Positions 36,236 to 45,572 of a DNA stretch of 64,000 nt are shown here, piece by piece. The DNA is from M55B112 sp964539395 (GTDB lineage Bacteria > Bacteroidota > Bacteroidia > Bacteroidales > GCA-2748055): NCBI GenBank assembly GCA_964539395.1, contig CAZIIU010000016.1:1-64000 (forward strand). Direction: 5' to 3'. Each line of letters begins with the position of its first letter. Position 1 is the first letter of the stretch. The translations under genes were made by a program, and so were the position numbers. The notes beneath the pieces were generated by a model. It ran no database searches, was not told the DNA's origin, and saw nothing but the letters and a program-made list of their open reading frames with translations.

Positions 36236-39136
36236 ATGAAGCAAAGGTTTCTGTTTACTTCGCTCTTAATCATTTCTTCAGTGGCAGTTATCGGCCAGTC
36301 TGTTGATCTAAAAGAGTCCTTCCTGGAGGCTGAATCCTATTTTTTATTTGAGGAGTATAACGAGGCCCTTCCGCTTTACCTTCGGATCCACAGGGCTGAT
36401 CCTGAAAATGATAATATCAAGTACAAAATTGGTGTCTGCCTGCTGAACGATCCTTATCAGAAGGACCGATCCATCCCCTACCTCCTGAAGGCCTCAAAAA
36501 ACATCAACCCGAAGTATAAGATCAATAATTTCAAAGAGCGGACAGCACCGCCTGAAGCATTTTTTTACCTGGGGAACGCTTACCTGGTCAATGACAGCAT
36601 AGACCAGGCCCTTGGCAATTACCTTCACTTCCGTGATATCCTTGATGAAAAAATATACGACATGGAGCTTGTGGAAGAAAAAATCCGCATATGTGAGAGA
36701 GCCAGGTACCTCAAAACCATTCCGGTTGACTATGATATTGAAAATCTTGGTGAAACCATTAACACACGCTTCACAGACATCAATCCAATTGTTTCAGGCA
36801 ATGGAGAAAGACTTGTATATGTTTCGAAAATGCAGTTCTACGATGCCACATATTTCAGTGAGAAGGTTGACGGCGTCTGGCAACCACCACGAAACATTAT
36901 CCCTGAACTGGGAGTTGACGGTGATGTCTACCCGACATCCCTCTCCTGGGATGGCAATACCATGATCATATACCGCAACGACGATTTCATCGGAAACCTT
37001 TATGTAAGTGATTATAAAGACGGCAGATGGACCAACATGGAGAAGCTGGGCGACAACATCAATACCAAGTACTGGGAATCTCACGGCACACTTTCCAGAG
37101 ACGGAAAGACACTTTATTTCACCAGCAACAGGAAAGGTGGTTTTGGCGGACTGGATATCTACAAATCATCAAAGCTTCCCAATGGCAGCTGGGGTCTTCC
37201 GATCAACCTGGGACCTAATATCAACAGCCGTTACAATGAGGAAACTCCCTTTATTACTGAAAATGGTAAGATCATCTATTTCAGCAGTTACGGCCATTAT
37301 AATATGGGCGGTTATGATGTTTTTTATTCCATGGCCGATGAAAATGGTGAATGGGGAGAACCCATCAATCTCGGCTATCCCATTAATTCTACGGATGATG
37401 ATATCTTCTACTATCCCGTTAACAACGGAGACAACGCCTATTTTGCAAAGTATATGGAGGGAGGTTTTGGCAGGCATGACCTCTACTACATGGATGTGTA
37501 CTCGGAAAACAATCCGCGGATTTATGTAATTACAGGGGCCCTCTCCTCCGACCGTGGCGGTATCAGTGAAAGCGACAGCGTAATGATCTATCTGATCGAC
37601 CGGATTACCCGTGACACAGTGCGTATTGGTCAACCCGACTATACAACACAAACATTTGAGCTGAAAGCCCCCCAGGGAGAGTATGACCTTCGCCTCCAAA
37701 GTATGACCTTCCATGACCTTGAAAAACAGATTCGGATCGATGAAATAACCGATAAGAACGGCATTAGGATCGACGAAGGACTCAATCTGGAGACAAAACC
37801 ATATGAACCTCTTTTGCTCACAGGAGAATCGAGCAGAATCGAAGTAAAAGATACTGTATACTTTGGTCAACCCGGCAAAAAACTGCGAATCAGGATGGAC
37901 CTCAGAAAAGGTTCTGTATTAACAGCCAGTCATACCATCGACAGTAATGTAATCGCAACCGATACATTTGAAATAAGCCGGGAAAGATTTGTTTATGAGA
38001 TCGTGCCGGAAAAAGGTACAAATATTATTGACCTCATAATGGAAGAAAAGAACGGCGACAGAAGCACGAAGCAGTTGATTGTCTATACGGAATCAGAGGA
38101 CGAATTATTAACTGAATCCGGTATCCCGGATACCGGAATTGACCATGTTGGCCAGGAGCAGTTAACTGAAGAAGATTCTGAAGTTTCGGAAGAGGAGGCA
38201 CTGCAACTGCAAAATGAGATCGATCAACTGGCCGGTTATGCTGAAGGTGATCTGCAGGAACTGATTCAAAACATTGATCCTGCAGCAGAAAACATCCGCA
38301 GCATGGATGAACTCTTTAAATATCTCGAACAACGGTATGGCGACCGTAACAAGATTGAAGAACTAAAGGCAATCTATAAAGCTGAATATGATGTCGAAAA
38401 AATGCTCGACCTGATGAGAAAAAACAGTGAAAGGGAGCTCAGGGATTATCTTGAAAAACTCGACCTTGAAAAAGAGAATATCACGACTGTTGATAAACTA
38501 CTCAGACATCTCAGGAATGTGGCAGAGGAGAACGGCTTCAATGAGAATGACATCAACAGGACATTCAAGCGGATAAATGGAACCCTTTCAGATACGGACA
38601 AAACACTCGAAGATCTCATCTCCTATGCAAAGGATGATCTCTACGAATACCTGCGAAATCTGGATCCTGAAGCACAGGATATCCAATCACCTGCCGCTCT
38701 GCTGGATCACCTTGCGGAGCAGGTGGGACAAGAGTTTGAGCCTGAGTTGTTAATTTCCGTAATGTCTGACATGGTATCTGAAAGGCCCGTCGAGAGTTTT
38801 GTTGAATACCTCAAAATAAATTCACCGAAAGAACTACGCGAACTGGTAAAGGGCATCAACCTTGAAAAAGAAGGCATCGATACGATGGGGGACCTTATCT
38901 CATACCTGTTAAGGAATGCAGATCAGCTCGGACTAACTGCTGAGGAACTTCAGCGATTGCTCATCAGACTGATGGCAGACTATGCAATCGCACCCATCCT
39001 TGAAACGGAACCGATTCTGAAGAAAAGGGAGATCTCCACAGGAATGAAAATTACAGGCGGACTGCTCATCACCGGAGTATTATTCTTTATTATTCTTTTC
39101 CTGAAAAAAAAGAGAAGAAAGAAAGATACTGAATAG
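36236..39136 (+). CDS. Secreted TPR-PD40 protein with four-copy helical repeat and C-terminal membrane anchor
   Basis: The 966-residue product has a signal peptide (ending VIGQS), TPR helices (about 25-150, with AFFYLGNAYLVNDSIDQAL), a PD40/WD40-like propeller (about 175-420, recurring xxGGxDIYxS and NxxLGxxINS blades), a beta-rich linker (about 430-630), then four helical repeats of 60-70 residues (about 667-915). Each repeat carries a version of DL.EYL.nLDpE.e.I. A C-terminal transmembrane helix (about 937-955) ends in a basic KKKRRKK tail. The first part matches PorE/PorW-associated Bacteroidota proteins; the repeat-plus-anchor end is unlike PorE's OmpA domain. Function unknown; a periplasmic scaffold tethered to the inner membrane is a fair guess. 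Confidence 0.88.
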   Translation: MKQRFLFTSLLIISSVAVIGQSVDLKESFLEAESYFLFEEYNEALPLYLRIHRADPENDNIKYKIGVCLLNDPYQKDRSIPYLLKASKNINPKYKINNFKERTAPPEAFFYLGNAYLVNDSIDQALGNYLHFRDILDEKIYDMELVEEKIRICERARYLKTIPVDYDIENLGETINTRFTDINPIVSGNGERLVYVSKMQFYDATYFSEKVDGVWQPPRNIIPELGVDGDVYPTSLSWDGNTMIIYRNDDFIGNLYVSDYKDGRWTNMEKLGDNINTKYWESHGTLSRDGKTLYFTSNRKGGFGGLDIYKSSKLPNGSWGLPINLGPNINSRYNEETPFITENGKIIYFSSYGHYNMGGYDVFYSMADENGEWGEPINLGYPINSTDDDIFYYPVNNGDNAYFAKYMEGGFGRHDLYYMDVYSENNPRIYVITGALSSDRGGISESDSVMIYLIDRITRDTVRIGQPDYTTQTFELKAPQGEYDLRLQSMTFHDLEKQIRIDEITDKNGIRIDEGLNLETKPYEPLLLTGESSRIEVKDTVYFGQPGKKLRIRMDLRKGSVLTASHTIDSNVIATDTFEISRERFVYEIVPEKGTNIIDLIMEEKNGDRSTKQLIVYTESEDELLTESGIPDTGIDHVGQEQLTEEDSEVSEEEALQLQNEIDQLAGYAEGDLQELIQNIDPAAENIRSMDELFKYLEQRYGDRNKIEELKAIYKAEYDVEKMLDLMRKNSERELRDYLEKLDLEKENITTVDKLLRHLRNVAEENGFNENDINRTFKRINGTLSDTDKTLEDLISYAKDDLYEYLRNLDPEAQDIQSPAALLDHLAEQVGQEFEPELLISVMSDMVSERPVESFVEYLKINSPKELRELVKGINLEKEGIDTMGDLISYLLRNADQLGLTAEELQRLLIRLMADYAIAPILETEPILKKREISTGMKITGGLLITGVLFFIILFLKKKRRKKDTE

Positions 39137-39253
39137 CTGCAGCTGCGGCAATGAAGAAAACCCGGAGAGCAATCCGGAAATATTTAAAGAGGTTCTGATG
39201 TGAATCACATTCAGAAAGGCTTTGAACTGGATAATTTTTCGAAAAAAAATTCC

Positions 39254-39283
39254 TTTGTACTTATAATTAAATTCTTAAATTTG
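39254..39283 (+). promoter_or_regulatory. Promoter of the TPR-PD40-OmpA operon (TTTG-N18-TAAATTTG)
   Basis: TTTG at 39254-39257 and TAAATTTG at 39276-39283, spacing 18 nt, a textbook Bacteroidota promoter. It lies 26 nt before the ATG at 39310 and rules out the GTG at 39283 as a start. It shows that this gene can be transcribed apart from the 966-residue paralogue. Confidence 0.65.
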
Positions 39284-39309
39284 TGATAGTCACACTAAAC
39301 TATCCGGTA

Positions 39310-41241
39310 ATGAAAAAAGCTTGCACTTTATTCTCATTTCTGCTGATTGTTACATTCCTCAATGGCCAGTATGATCCAAAGGAAAACTTCTATGATGCGG
39401 AATTCTTTTTTGCTGAAGAGGACTATGCTGAAGCACTCTATGCCTTTACAAAGGTCTATGATGCCGGATACGAAAACAATGCCAATATCAATTACAGGAT
39501 CGGCGCCTGTCTTCTCCAATTGGAGGACAAGAAAACCGAGGCTATCCCCTACCTCGAAAAAGCCATCGAAAGTATCACTACAAAGTACAGGGAGGGCAGG
39601 TTCAAGGAAACAGACGCACCTGCAGATGCCTTTCTCCTGCTTGGCAATGCCTACAGGATCAACAACGAATTTGAAAAGGCGATAATGAATTACAGAGAGT
39701 TCCTGAAGTATGAAAATGAGGGTACCACACCCTACCTCTATACAATTTCCCAGATTGAAGCTTGTGAAAATGCCCAGGAAGCTGTTCGGAAAAAAGAAAA
39801 ATATAAAATTGGAACACTTGGTCAGATTAACGAAATAAGGGCACCGGTATATAATCCGGTTGTTTCCGGCGACCTCAATACATTTGCCTTTATGGGCAGA
39901 CAGAAATTCTATAATGGGGTGTATGTATCCACGAAACAGAATGACAAATGGCAAAAGCCCTACAACATTACTCCCCATTTACAATCAGACGGAAACCAGA
40001 CCGTTCTGGCGCTTTCTCACGACGGAACCAGGATGTTATTGTCCTGGGCCGATCTGTTTGAAAGTGATATCTGGATTTCTGAATACAAAAACGGAAGATG
40101 GTACAAGTCTGAACCGCTTCCCAGGCCGATCAACAGCAAATTCTACGAATCACACGCCTGCTTTACCCCCGACGGCAATACAATCTATTTTTCCAGCAAC
40201 AGGAGTGAATCCATTGGTGAAATGGACATTTTTAAATGCATAAAAAATCCAGACGGTACATGGGGTGAACTGCAACTTCTTGGTACAAATATCAACTCAC
40301 CCCTCAACGAAGAGTCGCCCTTTATCAGTCCGGATGGCAACAGACTGTATTTTAGCTCCCAGGGGCACACCGGAATAGGAGGATTCGATATCTTCTATTG
40401 CGATATTAACGAAGACGGTACCTATGGAAAGCCTGTCAGCCTGGGCTATCCCCTGAATACTCCTGATGACGATTTTCCTTTTGTTCCCAATGCAGTGGAA
40501 TTCGGCAACTATCTTACCATGTATTCACGTGGCGAAGAAAACCAGGTGGATGTTTTCAGATTTGAGTGGATACCGGAATCAGCCCATCCAGTCATAGTGG
40601 CCTTTGAGCAGGAGCCTGAAGAAGATGCGGAATTGGCAGAAACAATTGAGGAGATCCCCGATGAAACCGAAGAGCTCGTAGCCCAGGAGGTTGAAGAGAT
40701 AACAGAAGAGGTTGCTGAAACAGCCGAAGAAGAAACCGAAGAGGTAACCGAAGAGGTAACCGAAGAGGTAACTGAAGATATAACTGAAGAAGTGGGTACA
40801 ATGGCTGAGGAGACTGCTACATATGAGACATACCTGGTAAGACCTGTGTTTTTCAGTTTCGATAGTGATGTGCTTACTGCAACAGCAAAAGAGAAGATCA
40901 ATCATCTGGCAGACATTATGAAGCAATTCCCCGGATTGAGTGTTCATGCGATCGGGCATACAGATGCTATGGGACCTGAAGAGTATAACCGGATACTTGC
41001 TGTAAGACGTGCAAATACCGTTGCAAATTACCTGCAGTCACAAGGAATTGACAAGGGTCGGATTATCATAGAAAGCAAAGGCGAAACCAGTCCTGTTGCA
41101 ATAAACCGTACAGCCGACAACAGGGATTCCCCGGACGGAAGAGCGCTTAACCGGCGTGTTCAGTTCAGGATAACAGTTCCCGGAGGTACCATGGTTGAAG
41201 TGGAAGAGATCAAAGTTCCCGAACATTTAAGGATTAAATGA
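39310..41241 (+). CDS. Secreted TPR-PD40-OmpA protein (PorE-like)
   Basis: The 643-residue product has a signal peptide, a TPR region (about 20-150; AFLLLGNAYRINNEFEKA), PD40 blades (about 165-425; IYFSSNRSESIGEMDIFKC), a Glu/Thr/Val-rich acidic linker (about 440-510) with EEVTEEVTEEV words encoded by a 12-nt DNA repeat near 40737-40785, and a C-terminal OmpA domain (about 515-635; FFSFDSDVLTATAKEKI, GHTDAMGPEEYNRILAVRRA). The Asp and Arg that bind diaminopimelate in peptidoglycan are present. This is the architecture of T9SS PorE (TPR, PD40, OmpA) without an obvious CRD. Next gene overlaps by ATGA. Confidence 0.92.
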   Translation: MKKACTLFSFLLIVTFLNGQYDPKENFYDAEFFFAEEDYAEALYAFTKVYDAGYENNANINYRIGACLLQLEDKKTEAIPYLEKAIESITTKYREGRFKETDAPADAFLLLGNAYRINNEFEKAIMNYREFLKYENEGTTPYLYTISQIEACENAQEAVRKKEKYKIGTLGQINEIRAPVYNPVVSGDLNTFAFMGRQKFYNGVYVSTKQNDKWQKPYNITPHLQSDGNQTVLALSHDGTRMLLSWADLFESDIWISEYKNGRWYKSEPLPRPINSKFYESHACFTPDGNTIYFSSNRSESIGEMDIFKCIKNPDGTWGELQLLGTNINSPLNEESPFISPDGNRLYFSSQGHTGIGGFDIFYCDINEDGTYGKPVSLGYPLNTPDDDFPFVPNAVEFGNYLTMYSRGEENQVDVFRFEWIPESAHPVIVAFEQEPEEDAELAETIEEIPDETEELVAQEVEEITEEVAETAEEETEEVTEEVTEEVTEDITEEVGTMAEETATYETYLVRPVFFSFDSDVLTATAKEKINHLADIMKQFPGLSVHAIGHTDAMGPEEYNRILAVRRANTVANYLQSQGIDKGRIIIESKGETSPVAINRTADNRDSPDGRALNRRVQFRITVPGGTMVEVEEIKVPEHLRIK

Positions 41242-42695
41242 GACAAACCACAGCCATATTGATTTTATACCTGTTGATTCCATCCTTTATGTTTGCCCAG
41301 GAAGATACGCCGGAGGAGCTGTTTGAAGATGGTGACTTCTTTTTTGCGCGTGAAGAGTATGAAGAAGCAGCTTACCTCTACAGGCAACTGCTTTTAACAG
41401 AACCTGAAAACCACAATGTACATTTCAAACTTGGAATGGCCTACCTGAATATAGAAGGACAGGAGCAATACGCCATTGAACATTTTCTGAAAGCAACTGA
41501 AAACACGGTCCTGAAGTACAGACAAAACCATTACAGGGAGAAAAGGGCCCCGCATCACACCTGGTTTTTCCTGGGGAATGCATACAGGATCAACAACCAG
41601 CTCGAAGAGGCTCTTGATGCCTATGAAGAGTTTAAATCGATCAAGGATTTTGAGAAAAACTATAACCTCAGAATCACAGAGGAGGAGATCAAAGCAGTTG
41701 GCCGGGCAAAAATTATCCAGGATGCATCATTGGATATCTACAAGTTTTGTTTTGAAGAACCAATAAATACAGAAGAAAAAGAATATAACGCTGTGATTTC
41801 CGCGAATGAAAACGTACTCATCTGGATGGTCAGTCAAAAGTTTTATGAAGCGATCATGATGAGTGTCAAACAGGACGGAAAGTGGTCCGCCCCTGTCAAC
41901 ATCACCCCGCAGGTGGGATCGGATGGTGAGATGATACCCACCGGCCTGTCAACTGATGGAACAGAGCTATTGCTGGTTAAGAGGGGTGAATATGACAGTG
42001 ATATTGTTTACAGCCGGTACGACGGAACTTTCTGGAGCAAAGCCGGGCCTCTCCCGGGCAATATCAATTCAAACTTTACCGAAGACCATGCCTCTTTTGC
42101 TCCGGGTGAAGAAACAATTGTTTTTTCAAGTGACCGGAGGGGAACGACCGGGGGACTCGATATATGGTTCAGTAATAAAACCGCGGATGGCTCCTGGGGA
42201 GAAGCGGTCAATGCCGGTGCGGAGGTCAATACCGATCACGACGAAACCTCTGCCTACTTCAGCCGGGATGGTAAAAAACTTGTTTTTGCTTCCACCGGCC
42301 ACTTCAACATGGGAGGTTACGATATTTTTGTATGCGATGTAAATGATGATGAATCCTTTGGTCCGGCTTTCAATATCGGCTTTCCCATCAACACAACAAA
42401 TGACAATACCTATTTTATACCTGTAAAAGATGGTAATACGGGCATCTATACGATGCGCGATATAGAAGGCATTGGAGGCAGGGATATCTGGTATATCGAG
42501 ATCATCCCCAGGGAACAGACCATGGCAAAAACCCTGACACGGCTCAGCGAAGAGGACTTCACTATTACCATTGCCGATCCCGAAACCGGAGAAAAGATCT
42601 TACTGGAATATGATGCTGTAAAGGATAAGATTACCGTAAAATCCAAAAGCGGAAAAGAGTATAATGTCGTCTATTCCAGAGAAAACAATGAATGA
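41238..42695 (+). CDS. Secreted TPR-PD40 protein, short form
   Basis: A 485-residue paralogue of the preceding genes: signal peptide (ending MFAQE), TPR helices (WFFLGNAYRINNQLEEAL) and a PD40 propeller (VFSSDRRGTTGGLDIWFS, FASTGHFNMGGYDIF). Instead of OmpA or a membrane anchor it ends in a short beta-type tail (about residues 425-485). Its ATG overlaps the stop of the OmpA paralogue as ATGA, so the two are translationally coupled and probably made in fixed ratio. It likely forms a complex with the OmpA paralogue in the periplasm; that is inference. Confidence 0.9.
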   Translation: MRQTTAILILYLLIPSFMFAQEDTPEELFEDGDFFFAREEYEEAAYLYRQLLLTEPENHNVHFKLGMAYLNIEGQEQYAIEHFLKATENTVLKYRQNHYREKRAPHHTWFFLGNAYRINNQLEEALDAYEEFKSIKDFEKNYNLRITEEEIKAVGRAKIIQDASLDIYKFCFEEPINTEEKEYNAVISANENVLIWMVSQKFYEAIMMSVKQDGKWSAPVNITPQVGSDGEMIPTGLSTDGTELLLVKRGEYDSDIVYSRYDGTFWSKAGPLPGNINSNFTEDHASFAPGEETIVFSSDRRGTTGGLDIWFSNKTADGSWGEAVNAGAEVNTDHDETSAYFSRDGKKLVFASTGHFNMGGYDIFVCDVNDDESFGPAFNIGFPINTTNDNTYFIPVKDGNTGIYTMRDIEGIGGRDIWYIEIIPREQTMAKTLTRLSEEDFTITIADPETGEKILLEYDAVKDKITVKSKSGKEYNVVYSRENNE

Positions 42696-43218
42696 TAATA
42701 TTCTTTCAGGCAAGAAAATAGATTTGCGCGCCCTCGAACCTGAGGACCTGGAACTGCTGTACAAATGGGAAAATGATACCGGAATATGGAATGTGTCGGA
42801 AACCTTGTCACCAGTTTCGAGATTTATCCTTAAAAGATACCTCGAAAATGCGCACAAGGATATCTTTGAGACCAAGCAAATAAGACTGGTTATCCAGTTG
42901 GTTGATATAAAAGAACCCGTTGGAACCATTGATCTCTTCGATTTTGACCATTTTCATAAACGGGCCGGTGTTGGAATCCTTATCGGTGAAAAGAGTGAAC
43001 GGCGACAGGGTTATGCTACAGAAGCCCTTGAAATCCTGAAAAGATACTGCTTTGAAGTACTGAAGATCCATCAGCTCTATTGCAGCATCTCTGTTAATAA
43101 CACCTCCAGTATCGAGCTTTTTCAAAAGGCAGGTTTTGTTATCACCGGAACGCGAAAAGACTGGATATGGAACGGAGACTCTTTCAACGATGTGCACTTC
43201 CTGCAAATGATCAGGTAA
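42688..43218 (+). CDS. GNAT N-acetyltransferase (RimJ/RimL-like)
   Basis: A 176-residue acetyl-CoA-dependent transferase: start KKIDLRALEPEDLELLYKWEN, acetyl-CoA loop GEKSERRQGYATEAL (motif A with R/Q-x-x-G-Y/A), and the C-terminal NNTSSIELFQKAGFVITG. The RimJ/L branch acetylates protein N-termini or small amines; the substrate is unknown. ATG 42688 overlaps the upstream stop by eight nt (ATGAATGA) and fits the family N-terminus; ATG 42664 is also in frame. It completes the operon with the two TPR-PD40 genes. Confidence 0.88.
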   Translation: MNDNILSGKKIDLRALEPEDLELLYKWENDTGIWNVSETLSPVSRFILKRYLENAHKDIFETKQIRLVIQLVDIKEPVGTIDLFDFDHFHKRAGVGILIGEKSERRQGYATEALEILKRYCFEVLKIHQLYCSISVNNTSSIELFQKAGFVITGTRKDWIWNGDSFNDVHFLQMIR

Positions 43219-43265
43219 AAGGCACCATGACGATCCGTGAAAGGCCAAAACCTGTCGGGAATATT

Positions 43266-43718
43266 TCAGGAAATGGCATGGAAGTAAGGAATATCCGGTA
43301 AAAACTCCACGCTTCCCGTAAGAAAATCCACTTTGCAGCAATAGTGTTTCAGTCCGTTTGTAACCATCATGTAACTAACCCTGAAAACCACATTGTACCT
43401 TGCAACCTGATCAAAAACCTGCTGACCGATTCTGACATCGGGCGACTTACATTCCACCAGTGCCACGGGTTCCCTGTTCCGGTTAAATACCAATATATCA
43501 CATCGTTTTAACAACCTGTTAAGCTTCAGGGAATACTCTGTAACCATCAGTGAACCGGGAAAACCCCTTTCATGTATAATAAATTGTGCAAAACGCTGTC
43601 GAACAAACTCTTCCGGCGTCAATAATATATACTTCGATCTGAATGGGTCGAAAATCATTTGCCGACCGGAAACCTCTTTTAGCTTTAAATCATACTCTGG
43701 CAAGTTCAAATTTTGCAT
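43266..43718 (-). CDS. Stand-alone HsdR_N-like nuclease-domain protein
   Basis: A 150-residue protein matching the N-terminal domain of type I restriction HsdR subunits (HSDR_N_2, PD-(D/E)XK fold): YILLTPEEFVRQRFAQFII, the active-site Asp in RCDILVFN and the ExK motif in VALVECKSPDV. There is no helicase part, no HsdM or HsdS nearby, so this is not a type I system. The same small protein next to holA and the AMP nucleosidase occurs across Bacteroidota, which suggests a housekeeping DNA role rather than defence. Divergent from the AMP nucleosidase gene. Confidence 0.85.
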   Translation of the reverse strand: MQNLNLPEYDLKLKEVSGRQMIFDPFRSKYILLTPEEFVRQRFAQFIIHERGFPGSLMVTEYSLKLNRLLKRCDILVFNRNREPVALVECKSPDVRIGQQVFDQVARYNVVFRVSYMMVTNGLKHYCCKVDFLTGSVEFLPDIPYFHAIS

Positions 43719-43775
43719 AAATGCTGTTATCTTTATAAAAAATCTTGCAACGCACCGAAATTAAAACTTTCATTG

Positions 43776-44549
43776 ATGAAAACAAAAAAGGAGATTATCC
43801 GCAATTGGCTCCCCAGGTATACTGGGAATCCAATTGATAATTTCGGTGATTACATCCTGCTCACAAATTTCAATAATTATATGGATCTCTTCTGCCATCA
43901 GATGAAGACCTCGATGGTTGATCCTATGGCCAATATGCCCTGTGCAAATGCCGATTCAATCACCATGATCAATTTTGGCATGGGAAGCGCCAATGCAGCT
44001 ACCATCGTTGATCTTCTTGCTGCTGTTAATCCCAAAGCAATTCTATTCCTCGGGAAATGCGGAGGACTAAAGAGGAAAAATCAGTTGGGAGACCTGATCC
44101 TGCCCATTGCCGCCATCCGTGGCGAAGGGACATCCGACGACTACCTTCCACGCACGGTTCCGGCGCTTCCCGCGTTCAGCCTTCAAAGGGCCGTTTCTAC
44201 TACCATCAGAAACCATGGACAGGATTATTGGACCGGTACAGTATTCACGACAAACAGGAGGGTTTGGGAACATGATGAAAAATTCAAACAACATCTCCGA
44301 ACCACCAGGAGTATGGCGATCGATATGGAAACTGCCACCCTGTTTATCGTGGGCTTCGCCAATGAAATTCCCACTGGTTCCCTGCTCCTTGTATCGGATC
44401 AGCCAATGATCTCTTCCGGTGTAAAAACATCTGAAAGTGACAAGTTGGTTACACAAAAATTTGCTGAAGAACATGTAAGAATTGGGATCGATTCGCTGAT
44501 TGAGCTCAGGGATCATGGTGAATCGGTTAAACACCTCAGGTTTGAATAG
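43776..44549 (+). CDS. amn: AMP nucleosidase
   Basis: Splits AMP into adenine and ribose 5-phosphate. The 257-residue protein is the short phosphorylase-superfamily (PNP_UDP_1) form found in Bacteroidota: MINFGMGSANAATIVDLL, LFLGKCGGLK, the substrate-binding AIDMETATLF, and LLLVSDQPM near the end. Start 43776 (MKTKKEIIRNW) fits; the upstream open frame to 43713 runs through the divergent promoter region. The holA gene begins 2 nt after its stop, so the two share a transcript. A uridine/purine phosphorylase role is less likely. Confidence 0.87.
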   Translation: MKTKKEIIRNWLPRYTGNPIDNFGDYILLTNFNNYMDLFCHQMKTSMVDPMANMPCANADSITMINFGMGSANAATIVDLLAAVNPKAILFLGKCGGLKRKNQLGDLILPIAAIRGEGTSDDYLPRTVPALPAFSLQRAVSTTIRNHGQDYWTGTVFTTNRRVWEHDEKFKQHLRTTRSMAIDMETATLFIVGFANEIPTGSLLLVSDQPMISSGVKTSESDKLVTQKFAEEHVRIGIDSLIELRDHGESVKHLRFE

Positions 44550-44551
44550 TT

Positions 44552-45559
44552 ATGCCGGTAAGCCACGAACAAATCATAGCCGTACTTAAAAAGAAAGAGT
44601 ATCACCCGCTCTATTTCCTTGCAGGTGATGAACCCTATTACATCGATCTTGTATCAGATTATATTCAGGAAAATGTCTTAAGTGACGCGGAAAAATCATT
44701 TAATCTCACTGTGGTGTACGGGAAAGAGACAGATGCTTTTGCCTTGATGAACCTGGCTAAAAAGTTTCCCATGATGGGCAACCGCCAGGTAGTTATTGTT
44801 AAAGAGGCACAGGACCTTGCACAATTCGACGATCTGATACATTATATTGAGAATCCGCTTCAATCAACCCTCCTGGTACTGAATTACAAGCATAAGAAAC
44901 CAGACAAGCGAAAAAAAGTTTTCAAGTCATTGCTGTCAAACAGCGTTCACCTCGATTCCAAAAGACTATACGACAACCAGATCCCTGCCTGGATCTCCGC
45001 CTACCTGGCCGCCAGGAACTTCTCTATCGAGCCTAAAGCTTCGGCGATGCTTACAGAGTTCCTTGGGAGAGACTTGTCGAAAATCTCCAATGAGATCGAT
45101 AAACTTATTGTCTCTCTTGGGGAGGGACAAAAAAAAATCACTTCAACACTGATTGAAAGCAATATCGGGATCAGTAAGGATTTCAATAACTTTGAACTTC
45201 AGCGGGCTCTTGGAAAAAAAGATGTGGTTACCGCCAACAGGATTATCAACTATTTTGCAAGCAATGAAAAGACACATCCGCTGGCAGAAACGATTAATTC
45301 ACTTTACAATTTCTTTTCCAGGGTTTTGATCTATTACTGGATCAGCAACAAATCGAAAGACAACCTGGTAAAACAGATGGATGTAAATCCATATTTTTTG
45401 AAGGATTATACTGAAGCAGCCAGGAATTATAATGCCACGAAGGCTGTACAAATCATAGAGCTGCTGCGTGAATACGACCTGAAGTCGAAAGGATACAGGG
45501 GAACCAATATGTCGGCAGGTGATGTGCTTAAAGAATTGGTATTCAAAATTATTCACTGA
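44552..45559 (+). CDS. holA: DNA polymerase III subunit delta
   Basis: The delta subunit opens the beta clamp in the clamp loader. The 335-residue product has the AAA+-like layout without catalytic Walker motifs: HPLYFLAGDEPYYIDLVSDYI at the start, the clamp-contact region, FLGRDLSKISNEIDKL in the middle, and the C-terminal collar with SAGDVLKELVFKI. Length and pattern match bacterial HolA. It follows the AMP nucleosidase by 2 nt and precedes the HAD phosphatase by 13 nt. Confidence 0.94.
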   Translation: MPVSHEQIIAVLKKKEYHPLYFLAGDEPYYIDLVSDYIQENVLSDAEKSFNLTVVYGKETDAFALMNLAKKFPMMGNRQVVIVKEAQDLAQFDDLIHYIENPLQSTLLVLNYKHKKPDKRKKVFKSLLSNSVHLDSKRLYDNQIPAWISAYLAARNFSIEPKASAMLTEFLGRDLSKISNEIDKLIVSLGEGQKKITSTLIESNIGISKDFNNFELQRALGKKDVVTANRIINYFASNEKTHPLAETINSLYNFFSRVLIYYWISNKSKDNLVKQMDVNPYFLKDYTEAARNYNATKAVQIIELLREYDLKSKGYRGTNMSAGDVLKELVFKIIH

Positions 45560-45572
45560 TTATCCAATCAAT

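Noticed and set aside
43266..43718. Type I restriction-modification system
   Set aside because: Only an HsdR_N-like domain is present; no helicase part, HsdM or HsdS.
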